From an uncultured Candidatus Binatia bacterium (GTDB lineage: Bacteria > Desulfobacterota > Binatia > UBA9968 > JAJDTQ01), in assembly GCA_958295985.1 (NCBI GenBank), contig OY282432.1:744001-808000 (forward strand): DNA of 64,000 nt. Direction: 5' to 3'. The notes beneath the pieces were generated by a model. It saw nothing but the letters and a program-made list of their open reading frames with translations. It searched no databases and was not told where the DNA came from. Position 1 is the first letter of the stretch, and each line of letters begins with the position of its first letter. The position numbers and the translations under genes are program-made. Of the stretch, positions 1 through 8,701 are shown piece by piece.

Positions 1-1
1 C

Positions 2-100
2 GTTGGGGAGGGGGCCGAGTATCTGTTCAGCATCGCATGCGTCGTCTATGCGGGCGAACTTTTTTTTCACTACTTGACAGAGTTGCGCGGGTCTGTGTAG
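2..100 (+). CDS. C-terminal end of a polytopic membrane protein (partial, enters from the left edge)
   Basis: The frame is open from the first bases to a TAG at 98-100 and gives about 32 residues. Its stretch EYLFSIACVVYAGEL matches EYLFGIGCLFYSLEL in the membrane protein encoded at 3594-4958, so this is the tail of a paralogue of that protein. The paralogue also stands just upstream of a copy of the large glycosyltransferase, so gene order is repeated here. The protein stops soon after the match, whereas the paralogue runs on through another membrane segment, so this copy may be truncated. Function is unknown. Confidence 0.5.
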   Translation, partial: VGEGAEYLFSIACVVYAGELFFHYLTELRGSV

Positions 101-206
101 GCATCTCCATGCTGCAACACTCGTCCCAATGAGATCGTAGAAGCACCGTGGGAATAGGACACGTCGACCACAGCGATATCGCCCGTTTCGCACAGGAAGG
201 GGCAAC

Positions 207-464
207 TTGCCCAAGGACAAGGACGCCCGTCGCCTGCGTGAGAAGTTGGAAGTTCACCTTGGCGAGCATCCTGACTTTACGCTCAAGAGTACTCGGACTT
301 CGTTTGGTACGGCTTTAGGCGTCACAGCCAGTGGATCGAAGCCAACGCTACGCTATCGCGGCCAGGATATATTTGCCTCACTGCTAGACGATGGTCCTGG
401 CAAGGTACGACCAAGAGCAGACATCTCAGGAGCGTTGTTCGGGAGTGTCTTCGGCATCATTTAG
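207..464 (+). CDS. Small hypothetical protein, 85 aa
   Basis: A TTG-started frame preceded by AGGAAGGGG at a normal ribosome-binding distance. The product is basic at its N-terminus (MPKDKDARRLREKLEVHL) and has no membrane segment or signal peptide. Its TAG stop falls at the exact left boundary of the 2.4 kb direct repeat that carries the glycosyltransferase, so its 3' end may have been set by that repeat. I recognise no family. It could be the remains of a longer gene. Confidence 0.4.
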   Translation: MPKDKDARRLREKLEVHLGEHPDFTLKSTRTSFGTALGVTASGSKPTLRYRGQDIFASLLDDGPGKVRPRADISGALFGSVFGII

Positions 465-2877
465 GCCGTCAAAAAATGGGGGGATACTTGAGGGTTCGAG
501 CACTATTGGGGATGTTTGGCTTCCGCGCGTCCCAAGTTCCACATCCGGTTTGGGCCGTCGTCGTATGCGCGGTCTTCACCGCGGTGGGAGTCGCTGTCCT
601 CGACGACTACGGCGTATCGCAGGACGAGTTCCGTCAGCGCGAAATTGCACTGGATACGATCAGCTACGTTCTCGGCCAAGACGACGAGCTTATGAGAAAT
701 CTCCATTGGAGAGATCACCTTAAGTTTTACGGCACGGCATTCGAGATGCCGCTCTTGATTGTCGAGCGTGTCCTGGGGCTGCAAGACGACACCCGCGCCA
801 TCTTGCTTAGCCGCCACATTCTGACCCACCTGTTCTTCATAGCGAGTGGATTCTTCTGCTATTTGCTGACACGCCGGCTGTTCGGCAGTACGGCCATCGC
901 GCTGTTCGCCATGCTGCTGTTCCTGCTGCATCCTCGACTGTACGCTGAATCCTTCGTCAACACCAAAGACCTGCCCCTGGCCGCCATGTTTATGGTCGCC
1001 CTGTTCCTGACTCACCGGGCTTTCAGCAGAGATACTGCGGGAGCGTTCCTGCTGTGCGGCCTGGCAGTCGGCATTCTCATCAACATTCGCATCTTGGGCG
1101 TGGTCTTGTTCGCCGCCGTGCCTGCCGTACGCGCTCTGGACTTGCTCTTTGACTCTGGGGGAGTGGGTAGAAAACACGCATTAGTCACCGGCAGCGTGTT
1201 CGCCCTGGCAGCAATGTTCGTCCTTTACGCTACCCTTCCCTACCTCTGGGCTAACCCCATCGAGCGCACAGTCGAGATGTTCGTCACGCTGTCCCGTCAT
1301 CCGATCGCGTTCCCCATGCTGTTCCAAAGGCGAGTTGATAATGGAAAACGATCTGCCGCCTCATTACATCCCAACTTGGGTCGCCATTACGACCCCGCCC
1401 GTCGCGCTCCTGCTGGGCGTTGCCGGAATAATCGCCCTCATCCGTCGCGGCTGGGCCAGTCCCCGAGACATCCTGCGCCACGGCAACCTGAAATTTGGCT
1501 TCCTGCTAATCGGCTGCCTGATTATGACCTTCATCGCAGTCGTCGTGGTTACTCCCACAATGCGCAGCGGATGGCGAGTGATGTACTTCCTCTACGCGCC
1601 GTTTTGCGTGCTGGCAGCGTTCGGGCTGCATTGTCTGGCCTCTGTCTCGGGGCGTACAGTCGTCCGCGCGGTGGCCTACACCCTAGTGGGAGTGGGTATT
1701 CTCATCGTTGTCCTGCAAATGGTTCGGATTCATCCCTATCAGCAAGCATACTTCAATTTCCTGGTGGACCGGGAAACGCCTGGACTCCTCGGCGACCAGT
1801 ATCCGCTGGAATACTGGGGGACTTCTTACCTGGACGGTCTGCGCTGGCTGACGGAGACGTATCCGGACTCACATATACACATGTGGGGTAGTGTTTCAGG
1901 GCATTACCGTCGGAATCGTGCGTTTCTTCCAGAGTCAGCCCGGCAGAGAATAGTGCTCAAAGGCGAAGGAGAGACCATCGGCGATTTCTACATCACCAAC
2001 CACTTTGACAACTACGCTTCCAAAAGTAAGGTAGCTGTATTTGCTCCTATCGTCCACCGTCGCGAGGTGTACAACAACGCCGTCCTGAGCGTTGCTGCCC
2101 TCGACCTGTCAGCGGCGGACGATACCACCGCCGACGCCTACCGGCAAATCTACCGGGATGCGGTGACCGGTTCTCCGGTCGTCAGCGGCAGTGGCTTTGA
2201 CGTGTACCACAACAAACCGGAAAAAACGCTGACTTACGTCAACGAATCCTGTGAACCCGAGGACGTATTCAACTCTTTCGTGCTTTCCCTGATTCCGTTT
2301 GACGCGAATAATTTACCGGTATATGTCAAGCAGAGCGGTGGGAATCGGCGCACTCTGTCTTTCGACTTTGGCGAGAGGGGTGTAAAGTTTGACGGAAAAT
2401 GCTTAATGGTCTTTCCGCTCCCTGAGTACCCCATCTTCCAGATCAGTATAGGTCATTGGCTCGGCGGCCAGTACCATTCTTGGGGAACCCTCACCGAATT
2501 GAGCGAGGTGGAAAGAATAATCGAAGATGCCGGCGATCCGGTTATCCGCGGGAAATTCGACGTGTCTCTGGGGGGAAACTTTTTGCTTTACTCCAGGGAG
2601 CCGTGCGCCCCAGCGGATATTTCGGACAAATTCTTTCTACACTTGATTCCCGCCAACCGGGATGACCTGCCTGACAATCGCCAGCAGTACGAGTTTGACA
2701 ACCTGGACTTTAACTTCGCCGAAGCCGGCGGAATAGCCGAGGGCAAGTGCATCGCGCGGGTTTTATTGCCGGACTATCCCATCACCCGAATCCGCACCGG
2801 CCAGTATATTCCCGAATCGGGGCAGGTGGTCTGGAAGGCGGAAACTTCGGTGGAGGAATAGGTAAGCCTGGCCCGCG
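462..2877 (+). repeat. 2.4 kb direct repeat carrying a glycosyltransferase gene, copy 1
   Basis: The segment starting TTTAGGCCGTCAAAAAATGG is repeated almost base for base at 4961-7376 (starting TTCAGGCCGTTAAAAAATGG). Identity ends shortly after the shared stop codon at GGAATAGGTAAG. The copies differ by scattered substitutions, many of them clustered in the middle of the gene, and by two single-base indels (an extra G near 477-482 and an extra A near 1327). The left boundary lies directly after an upstream stop codon in both copies. Confidence 0.9.
476..2861 (+). pseudogene. Frameshifted copy of a polytopic glycosyltransferase with C-terminal two-Cys modules
   Basis: This reads as the same protein as the intact gene at 4986-7361 but in two frames. 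Frame 1 runs 476-1330 and frame 2 runs on to 2861. The break is one extra A at about 1326-1328 (CCAAAGG here, CCAAGG in the intact copy). The first half holds the membrane-embedded part, including the NTKDLPL motif typical of ArnT/PMT-like (GT39-type) enzymes. The second half keeps both C-terminal modules (NESC...GKC and REPC...GKC). An extra G near the 5' end puts an ATG at 476 in frame, which the other copy lacks. It is probably inactive, unless the indel is an assembly error between near-identical repeats. Confidence 0.8.
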
Positions 2878-3164
2878 ACCGCGACGAGCTGCTCGCGTTC
2901 TACGACTTCCCCGCCGTGCACTGGACGCACCTTCGAACCACCAACGTCATCGAATCGGCCTTCGCCACGATCCGCCATTGAAGCTCGCGAACCAAAGGGT
3001 GCGTCACCCGAAAGACCATGCTCTCGATGGTCTACAAGATGGGTCGGTGCGCCGAGAAATCCTGGCGCCGGCTGCGTGGCTTCCGACACCTCGCCAAGGT
3101 CATCGAGGGAGTCCGGTTCAACGACGGCATCGAGGTCCTCGAGGACCGCAGAGCCGCCGCATGA
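2865..3164 (+). pseudogene. 3' remnant of an IS256-family (mutator-type) transposase
   Basis: The frame reads LARDRDELLAFYDFPAVHW then HLRTTNVIESAFATIRH, the signature C-terminal region of IS256/mutator transposases (usually ...HLRTTNxIEStFATvR). An in-frame TGA at 2979 follows, then about 60 more family-like residues to a stop at 3162. Only the last quarter of a normal transposase (about 400 aa) is present. It lies three bases past the stop of glycosyltransferase copy 1, so an insertion sequence once sat at this repeat boundary. No inverted repeats were identified. Confidence 0.75.
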
Positions 3165-3325
3165 ACAACCCCCCGTACACCAAATTTGACAATAGCTCGG
3201 CGGCGAGGCAGACTACCGACACTGGACACTATCCGTTTCAGCCGCTGAGGGATGGCGTGCAACTCCAATACAGCCAGCAATGATATTCGGGAGGAGTTTT
3301 CAGGCGCCGCCCCCTCCTGCTGATC

Positions 3326-3584
3326 ATGATTTTCGGCGCCTTCGCCCTGAACAGCATTTCCGCGCTTACCGCGCTGCCGGCGGCAGTCGGGCGCGTCTGG
3401 CCGTCGTTGGCGGGGGAAATGGGTGGTTTGGCGGTTTTCGTCGCCGTGCTCGTATGGCTGCTTCCGCGGCGCGGAGGGCGCGGCCTGGGCCAATACGATC
3501 TACTACAGCGTCATTGCCCTGATTCTTCCACCCTTCGCAATCTCGATATTGAGGGAGAGCCGTCGTCCGCGGCAAAAACCGTGA
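3326..3584 (+). pseudogene. Small two-helix membrane protein, frameshifted
   Basis: From ATG 3326 the frame gives IFGAFALNSISALTALPAAV and a second hydrophobic stretch (GGLAVFVAVLVWLLP). Coding-like sequence then continues in the next frame (WANTIYYSVIALILPPFAIS) to a TGA at 3582. A single-base shift near 3470-3480 would join them into an 86-residue protein with three hydrophobic segments. The stop lies ten bases before the ATG of the next membrane protein, suggesting one transcript. No family was recognised, so it may be a decayed partner of the 3594 gene. Confidence 0.45.
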
Positions 3585-3593
3585 GGAGCGCGT

Positions 3594-4958
3594 ATGAGCC
3601 CCCCCCCCACCCCCGCAAAGGGTCTCGACAGCACGGTTGGTGTCTTTGGTTACCTCTGTCTGGGTCTGAACGTATGTTTCTTCAGCTCTCTCCTCGTTGC
3701 CGACCCGTTGACATTCCAGGCGCTGACCAGGGAAGACTACTGGGTGGAGAATCTCACCGCGGTCTGGTTTCTCCTGGCGAGCCTCTTGCTGTTCGTCACG
3801 GCTTGGTGGAGCGGGAGCTTCTTCCGGCGCTGCGTCTATATTCTCGGTGCTGTGGCGATGGTGTTTGCCGCTGGCGAAGAAATCAGTTGGGGACAGCGCA
3901 TCTTCGGGTTTGCGACGCCCGATTTCTTGATGTACTTGAATGAGTCGAAAGAATTCAATATCCACAATATCTCCAATGATATGTTTGGCATTATCTACTT
4001 GAATGGCACGCTGATCCTGTGCATGGCAACCAGCGCGGCTTTCTTTTGCCGGAAAGACAGGCTTTTCGGGATTCCGCTGCCATCAATCCCGCTGATGCTG
4101 GGCTTTCTGCTAATACTTTCCTACATATCAGGAGCAACCATCGAAGGACTCTCAGGAGCGAACCTCAGAGAATACGTAATGAGTATCAGAAGAGCCTTCG
4201 GATTTATTGTAGTTGAGGGGGAGGATGGGTTGCTACTGCTCTTTCTCATCTTCGCCTTGTTTTCAAGACAAGTCGAATTGGTCATTGCTTCCGCTGCTAC
4301 TCTAGCGCTCGTTTGGGCTCTCACATACGTGAACTACCATGGTACCGTCAGTATTAGACCCCCGCATGTCCTGCGTGGAAGCCTGTTCGAGATGCGCGAG
4401 TATCTGTTTGGCATCGGCTGCCTTTTCTATTCTTTGGAACTCATGTTGGCTCAGGGACGGTTCGCGGCAATCTCACGGGTGCCGTTCACCGGCCTGAAAC
4501 TGCGGGGCAGGCGGATTCCATTCTGGCTGATGACCTGCTCTCTGGTGATTGCAGGCAGTATCGGGCTATGTTTTTTTCAGTATTTCAACGCCATGGCAGC
4601 GACTGACGCCATTGAGGAGGCATACCGGCCGATCACGGCAGGCGAGCCGATCGTCCGCTCCAGTTTTGACGGCTCTCTCATCGAGAACGAGTTGGCCTAC
4701 GTCACGTCGCCGTGCGGCACGCTGGATACGCGGGCAGGGCGCTCGGCCGCGGCAAGTCCGCAGAAGCCACCGCCGATCACCGCGACGTGGGGCCGGGAGG
4801 CGCCGGCCATCGTCCGGCTACTCATCGATGCGAATTTCCGCTTCCCAGAGGGTTGTGTAGGAGCCGTTCTCGTAGACGACGAACTGGCCGGTGCGAGTAA
4901 TCTGCCACATTTCCTGTGGCGCTACGCCTATTATGGCGAATGGCTGCCCAACACCTAA
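3594..4958 (+). CDS. Polytopic membrane protein with EEISWGQRI motif and degenerate two-Cys tail
   Basis: 454 residues with about nine or ten hydrophobic segments. The conserved stretch AAGEEISWGQRIFGF (near residue 95) followed by NESKEFNIHN marks a family of uncharacterised bacterial integral membrane proteins; acidic and His residues at a membrane face suggest an enzyme, but no function is assigned. The last 100 residues are soluble and begin VRSSFD...YVTSPC with a later EGCVGAVL, a weak match to the two-Cys module found on neighbouring glycosyltransferases. It stands directly upstream of the intact glycosyltransferase, and a paralogue's tail stands upstream of the frameshifted one, so the two genes probably work together on a lipid-linked or surface glycan. 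Confidence 0.7.
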   Translation: MSPPPTPAKGLDSTVGVFGYLCLGLNVCFFSSLLVADPLTFQALTREDYWVENLTAVWFLLASLLLFVTAWWSGSFFRRCVYILGAVAMVFAAGEEISWGQRIFGFATPDFLMYLNESKEFNIHNISNDMFGIIYLNGTLILCMATSAAFFCRKDRLFGIPLPSIPLMLGFLLILSYISGATIEGLSGANLREYVMSIRRAFGFIVVEGEDGLLLLFLIFALFSRQVELVIASAATLALVWALTYVNYHGTVSIRPPHVLRGSLFEMREYLFGIGCLFYSLELMLAQGRFAAISRVPFTGLKLRGRRIPFWLMTCSLVIAGSIGLCFFQYFNAMAATDAIEEAYRPITAGEPIVRSSFDGSLIENELAYVTSPCGTLDTRAGRSAAASPQKPPPITATWGREAPAIVRLLIDANFRFPEGCVGAVLVDDELAGASNLPHFLWRYAYYGEWLPNT

Positions 4959-4960
4959 TT

Positions 4961-7376
4961 CAGGCCGTTAAAAAATGGGGGATACTTGAGGGTTCGAGCA
5001 CTATTGGGGATGTTTGGCTTCCGCGCGTCCCAAGTTCCACACCCGGTTTGGGCCCTCGTCGTATGCGCGGTCTTCACCGCAGTGGGAGTCGCTGTCCTCG
5101 ACGACTACGGCGTATCGTGGGACGAGTTTCGTCAGCGCGAAATTGGACTGGAGACGATCAGCTACGTTCTCGGCCAAGACGACGAGCTTCTGAGAAATCA
5201 CCCTAGGAGAAATCACCTTAAGTTTTACGGCACGGCATTCGAGTTGCCGCTCTTGATTGTCGAGCGCGTCCTGGGACTGCAAGACGACACCCGCGCCATC
5301 TTGCTTAGCCGCCACCTCCTGACCCACCTGTTCTTCATAGCGAGTGGATTCTTCTGCTATTTGCTGACACGCCGGCTGTTCGGCAGTACGGCCATCGCGC
5401 TGTTCGCTATGCTGCTGTTCCTGCTGCATCCTCGACTGTACGCTGAATCCTTCGTCAACACCAAAGACCTGCCCCTGGTCGCTATGTTTATGGTCGCCCT
5501 GTTCCTGACTCACCGGGCTTTCAACAAAGATACCGTGGGTGCGTTCCTGCTGTGCGGCCTGGCAGTCGGCATTCTCATCAACATTCGCATCTTGGGCGTG
5601 GTCCTGTTCGCCGCCGTGCCTGCTGTACGCGCTCTGGACTTACTCTTTGACGCGGGGGGGAGGAGGGGCAGAAAACACGCGTTTATCACCGGCGGCGTGT
5701 TCGCCCTGGCCGCAATGTTCGCCCTTTACGCTACCCTTCCCTACCTCTGGCCTAACCCCATCGAGCGCACAGTCGAGATGTTCGTCACGCTGTCCCGTCA
5801 TCCGATCGCGTTCCCCATGCTGTTCCAAGGCGAGTTGATAATGGGAAACGATCTGCCGCCCCATTACATCCCAACTTGGGTCGCCATTACGACCCCGCCC
5901 GTCGCGCTCCTGCTGGGCGTTGCCGGAATAATCGCCCTCATCCGTCGCGGCTGGGCCAGTCCCCGAGACATCCTGCGCCACGGCAACCTGAAATTTGGCT
6001 TCCTGCTGATCGGCTGCCTGATTATGACCTTCATCGCAGTCGTCGTGGTTACTCCCACAATGCGCAGCGGATGGCGAGTGATGTACTTCCTCTACGCGCC
6101 GTTTTGCGTGCTGGCAGCGTTCGGGCTGCATTGTCTGGCCTCTGTCTCGGGGCGTACAGTCGTCCGCGCGGTGGCCTACACCCTAGTGGGAGTGGGTATT
6201 CTCATCGTTGTCCTGCAAATGGTTCGGATTCATCCCTATCAGCAAGCATACTTCAATTTCCTGGTGGACCGGGAAACGCCTGGACTCCTCGGCGACCAAT
6301 ATCCACTGGAATACTGGGGGACTTCTTACCTGGACGGTCTGCGCTATCTGACGGAGACGTATCCGGACTCACATATACATGTGTGGGGTAGTTATATAGG
6401 GCATTACCTTCGGAATCGTGCGTTTCTTCCAGAGTCAGCCCGGCAGAAAATAGTGCTCAAAGGCGAAGGAGAGACCATCGGTGATTTCTACATCACCAAC
6501 CACTTTAACATCTCCACTCACAGAAGTGAGGTAGCTATATTTGCTCCTATCGTCCACCGCCGCGAGGTGTATAACAACCCGGTCCTGAGCGTTGCCGCCC
6601 TCGACCTGTCAGCGGCGGACGATACCACCGCCGACGCCTACCGGCAAATCTACCGGGATGCGGTGACCGGTTCTCCGGTCGTCAGCGGCAGTGGCTTTGA
6701 CCTGTACCACAACAAACCGGAAAAAACGCTGACTTACGTCAACGAATCCTGTGAACCCAAGGACGTATCCAACCCTTTCGTGCTTTCCCTGATTCCGTTT
6801 GACGCGAACAATTTACCGGTATATGTCAAGCAGATGGGCGGGAATCGGCGCAATCTGTATTTCGACTTTGGCGAGAAGGGTGTAAAGTTTGACGGGAAAT
6901 GCTTAATGGTCTTTCCGCTCCCTGAGTACCCGATCTTCCAGATTAGTATAGGTCATCGGCTCGGCGGCCAGAACCATTTTTGGGGAACCCTCACCGAATT
7001 GAGAGAGATGGAAAGAATAATCGAAGATGCCGGCGATCCGGTTATCCGCGGGAAATTCGACGTGTCTCTGGGGGGAAACTTTTTGCTTTACTCCAGGGAG
7101 CCGTGCGCCCCAGCGGATATTTCGGACAAATTCTTTCTACACTTGATTCCCGCCGACCAGGATGACCTGCCTGACAATCGCCAGCAGTACGAGTTTGACA
7201 ACCTGGACTTTAACTTCGCCGAAGCCGGCGGAATAGCCGAGGGCAAGTGCATCGCGCGGGTTTTATTGCCGGACTATCCCATCACCCGAATCCGCACCGG
7301 CCAGTATATTCCCGAATCGGGGCAGGTGGTCTGGAAGGCGGAAACTTCGGTGGAGGAATAGGTAAGGCAAGGCACC
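4961..7376 (+). repeat. 2.4 kb direct repeat carrying a glycosyltransferase gene, copy 2
   Basis: Partner of the repeat at 462-2877. This copy holds the uninterrupted reading frame. Most of the middle is identical (for example about 5870-6290 against 1371-1790), while stretches near 6380-6560 and 6760-7010 show many substitutions. That patchiness looks like gene conversion over part of an older duplication. Confidence 0.9.
4986..7361 (+). CDS. Polytopic glycosyltransferase (ArnT/PMT-like, GT39-type) with two C-terminal two-Cys modules
   Basis: 791 residues from TTG 4986; ATG 5010 (MFGFRASQ) is an alternative start. The first 400 residues hold about ten membrane helices with an early acidic pair (DDYGVSWDEF) and the NTKDLPL motif, as in GT-C enzymes that take sugars from polyprenyl-phosphate donors. 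An extracytoplasmic region (about 410-575) follows. Then come two copies of an 80-residue module, with Cys589/Cys639 and Cys707/Cys755 in the pattern x-x-x-C-x-P ... G-K-C ... LP(E/D)YPI. The paired Cys suggest disulfides outside the cytoplasm. An upstream ATG (4976) is out of frame here by one G relative to the other copy. Confidence 0.8.
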   Translation: MRVRALLGMFGFRASQVPHPVWALVVCAVFTAVGVAVLDDYGVSWDEFRQREIGLETISYVLGQDDELLRNHPRRNHLKFYGTAFELPLLIVERVLGLQDDTRAILLSRHLLTHLFFIASGFFCYLLTRRLFGSTAIALFAMLLFLLHPRLYAESFVNTKDLPLVAMFMVALFLTHRAFNKDTVGAFLLCGLAVGILINIRILGVVLFAAVPAVRALDLLFDAGGRRGRKHAFITGGVFALAAMFALYATLPYLWPNPIERTVEMFVTLSRHPIAFPMLFQGELIMGNDLPPHYIPTWVAITTPPVALLLGVAGIIALIRRGWASPRDILRHGNLKFGFLLIGCLIMTFIAVVVVTPTMRSGWRVMYFLYAPFCVLAAFGLHCLASVSGRTVVRAVAYTLVGVGILIVVLQMVRIHPYQQAYFNFLVDRETPGLLGDQYPLEYWGTSYLDGLRYLTETYPDSHIHVWGSYIGHYLRNRAFLPESARQKIVLKGEGETIGDFYITNHFNISTHRSEVAIFAPIVHRREVYNNPVLSVAALDLSAADDTTADAYRQIYRDAVTGSPVVSGSGFDLYHNKPEKTLTYVNESCEPKDVSNPFVLSLIPFDANNLPVYVKQMGGNRRNLYFDFGEKGVKFDGKCLMVFPLPEYPIFQISIGHRLGGQNHFWGTLTELREMERIIEDAGDPVIRGKFDVSLGGNFLLYSREPCAPADISDKFFLHLIPADQDDLPDNRQQYEFDNLDFNFAEAGGIAEGKCIARVLLPDYPITRIRTGQYIPESGQVVWKAETSVEE

Positions 7377-7399
7377 AACCCCCGTGATTTTTCGCAACG

Positions 7400-7866
7400 C
7401 CATCCTGACGAAACACCTTCATTGCTGAGCAATCGGGAATCCGAGTCCAACGTCCACACCGCGAAGTCGCGCTGGCGCACACCAGCCCTTGGGCCATCCA
7501 TGCGACCAGCCCCCGGTGGCACAGCAACGGCAGACGTGCGATCCACCACATCATCGCAGCGATGGTGCCGGCGGTAAAAGCGACCGACAACCACGGCGCA
7601 GTTCGCTCCGGCGCCACTCCCGACAATCCCCATATCGCTGCCGGCTCCAGCACCTACAGGAAATTGGAATAGCCCTCGACATATTCGCCGCGGTTGAATA
7701 GCAGGCCGTGGCCTTCGAGCAGGTTACGGACGTAGCGGAAACTGATGAACGCGTCGCCGCACAGGAGCTACGCAACCGCGGAGAACCATCCCAGCAGTGC
7801 CAACCAGGGCAGGCAGGTCAGGATGAGACCGAGGGATGTGCCTTTAGCGGCTCGCTCGGCCTTCAT
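7400..7866 (-). pseudogene. Decayed 5' part of a second type of polytopic glycosyltransferase
   Basis: Reading leftward from ATG 7866: a membrane helix (LILTCLPWLALLGWF), then [18 protein letters not shown] and [11 protein letters not shown], the DDAFISFRY...EGYSNFLW signature of GT-C mannosyl/arabinosyltransferase-like proteins. A second helix region (TAGTIAAMMWWIARLPLL) follows. Two in-frame TAG codons (7768-7770 and 7654-7656) break it, and the reading is lost by about 7400, against the right edge of the glycosyltransferase repeat. It starts 18 bases after the cytochrome c gene ends, so the two were probably one operon. Confidence 0.7.
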
Positions 7867-7883
7867 CAGCGCGCCTTGGGTCG

Positions 7884-8654
7884 CTACTCATTGAGGCGAA
7901 TTTGGCCCTCCCAGAGGTGGTTGTAGCCGCCGTCCACGCGCACACTCTGACCGGTTCTGATTTCGGAGATAGCGTATTCCGGCAGAGGGACTTCCACCAG
8001 GCATTTGCCGTCGAATATCGAGATGCGCTCGTCGAAGTTGAAGCCCAAGTCGTCGAAACCGTATTGTTTGCGATGGTTGGGCAGGTCGTTCACGTGGGCG
8101 CGGATCAGGTGCAGAAAGAACATCGTCTCGGTTTCGGCCGGGGAGCACGGCTCCCTGACGTAGACCAGCGTGTTTTCGCCGAGATATACGTCAAAGTCGG
8201 AACGGACTGCCGGTTCGTGATTTCTGACCAGCGCCTCCAGGTAGTTGCGGCTGCTGATGTAGTTGGCTATGGCGCGGGCTTCCACTTCGCCAATGCCAAG
8301 CAACGACATGGACGTGCCTGGGCGAACTGCTTCGGGTCGGTGGTCGGTGAGAAATTGCGTGATGCTGTCCTGCGTCCATACGACGTCCAGCGAATCGAAC
8401 GCATCCGAAAATCGGTAGCCTTCGACCTCGCCCGCTCGCCGCCCGATGACGCCAACCAGGTGCGGCCCGGCGCCGTGCTGCTCGGCGTTCAGGTTGTGAC
8501 AGGTGCTGCAGTGCGGGTCGAATAGCTGAGCGCCGGCCATCGTGTCTCTCCCCGGATTTCTGCCCAAGGGCGGAAAGGACGGCTCCGAGTATTCCGTATC
8601 CGGTGAGTCCAGTACGGGCGATGCGGCGATGGATTCGCAGTTGACCGAGTACAC
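7884..8654 (-). CDS. Class I cytochrome c fused to a C-terminal two-Cys module
   Basis: 256 residues from a GTG start. Residues 49-53 are CSTCH, the covalent haem site, followed by GPHLVGVIGRRAG and PGTSM (Met116 is the likely axial ligand), a typical c550-type domain ending near residue 135. The C-terminal 95 residues are the same module as on the glycosyltransferases: YVREPC (Cys170), HLIRAHVNDLP, a YGFDDLGFNF stretch, GKC (Cys218) and LPEYAISEIRTGQ. Haem attachment implies export, but no signal peptide is visible at this start. The frame is open further upstream (LRYCNEEAQKQRKVYSVNC), so the N-terminus is uncertain or was lost by recombination with the preceding gene. Confidence 0.7.
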   Translation of the reverse strand: MYSVNCESIAASPVLDSPDTEYSEPSFPPLGRNPGRDTMAGAQLFDPHCSTCHNLNAEQHGAGPHLVGVIGRRAGEVEGYRFSDAFDSLDVVWTQDSITQFLTDHRPEAVRPGTSMSLLGIGEVEARAIANYISSRNYLEALVRNHEPAVRSDFDVYLGENTLVYVREPCSPAETETMFFLHLIRAHVNDLPNHRKQYGFDDLGFNFDERISIFDGKCLVEVPLPEYAISEIRTGQSVRVDGGYNHLWEGQIRLNE

Positions 8655-8701
8655 CTTGCGCTGCTTCTGCGCTTCTTCATTGCAGTACCTCAGAGAACGG
8701 C

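Noticed and set aside
2979..2981. In-frame TGA of the transposase remnant as selenocysteine
   Set aside because: The position is normally Arg-rich, no SECIS-like hairpin follows, and the gene is already 5'-truncated.
7654..7770. Two TAG codons in the glycosyltransferase relic as recoded sense codons
   Set aside because: Many intact genes here end in TAG (for example 4986-7361, znuB), so TAG is a normal stop.
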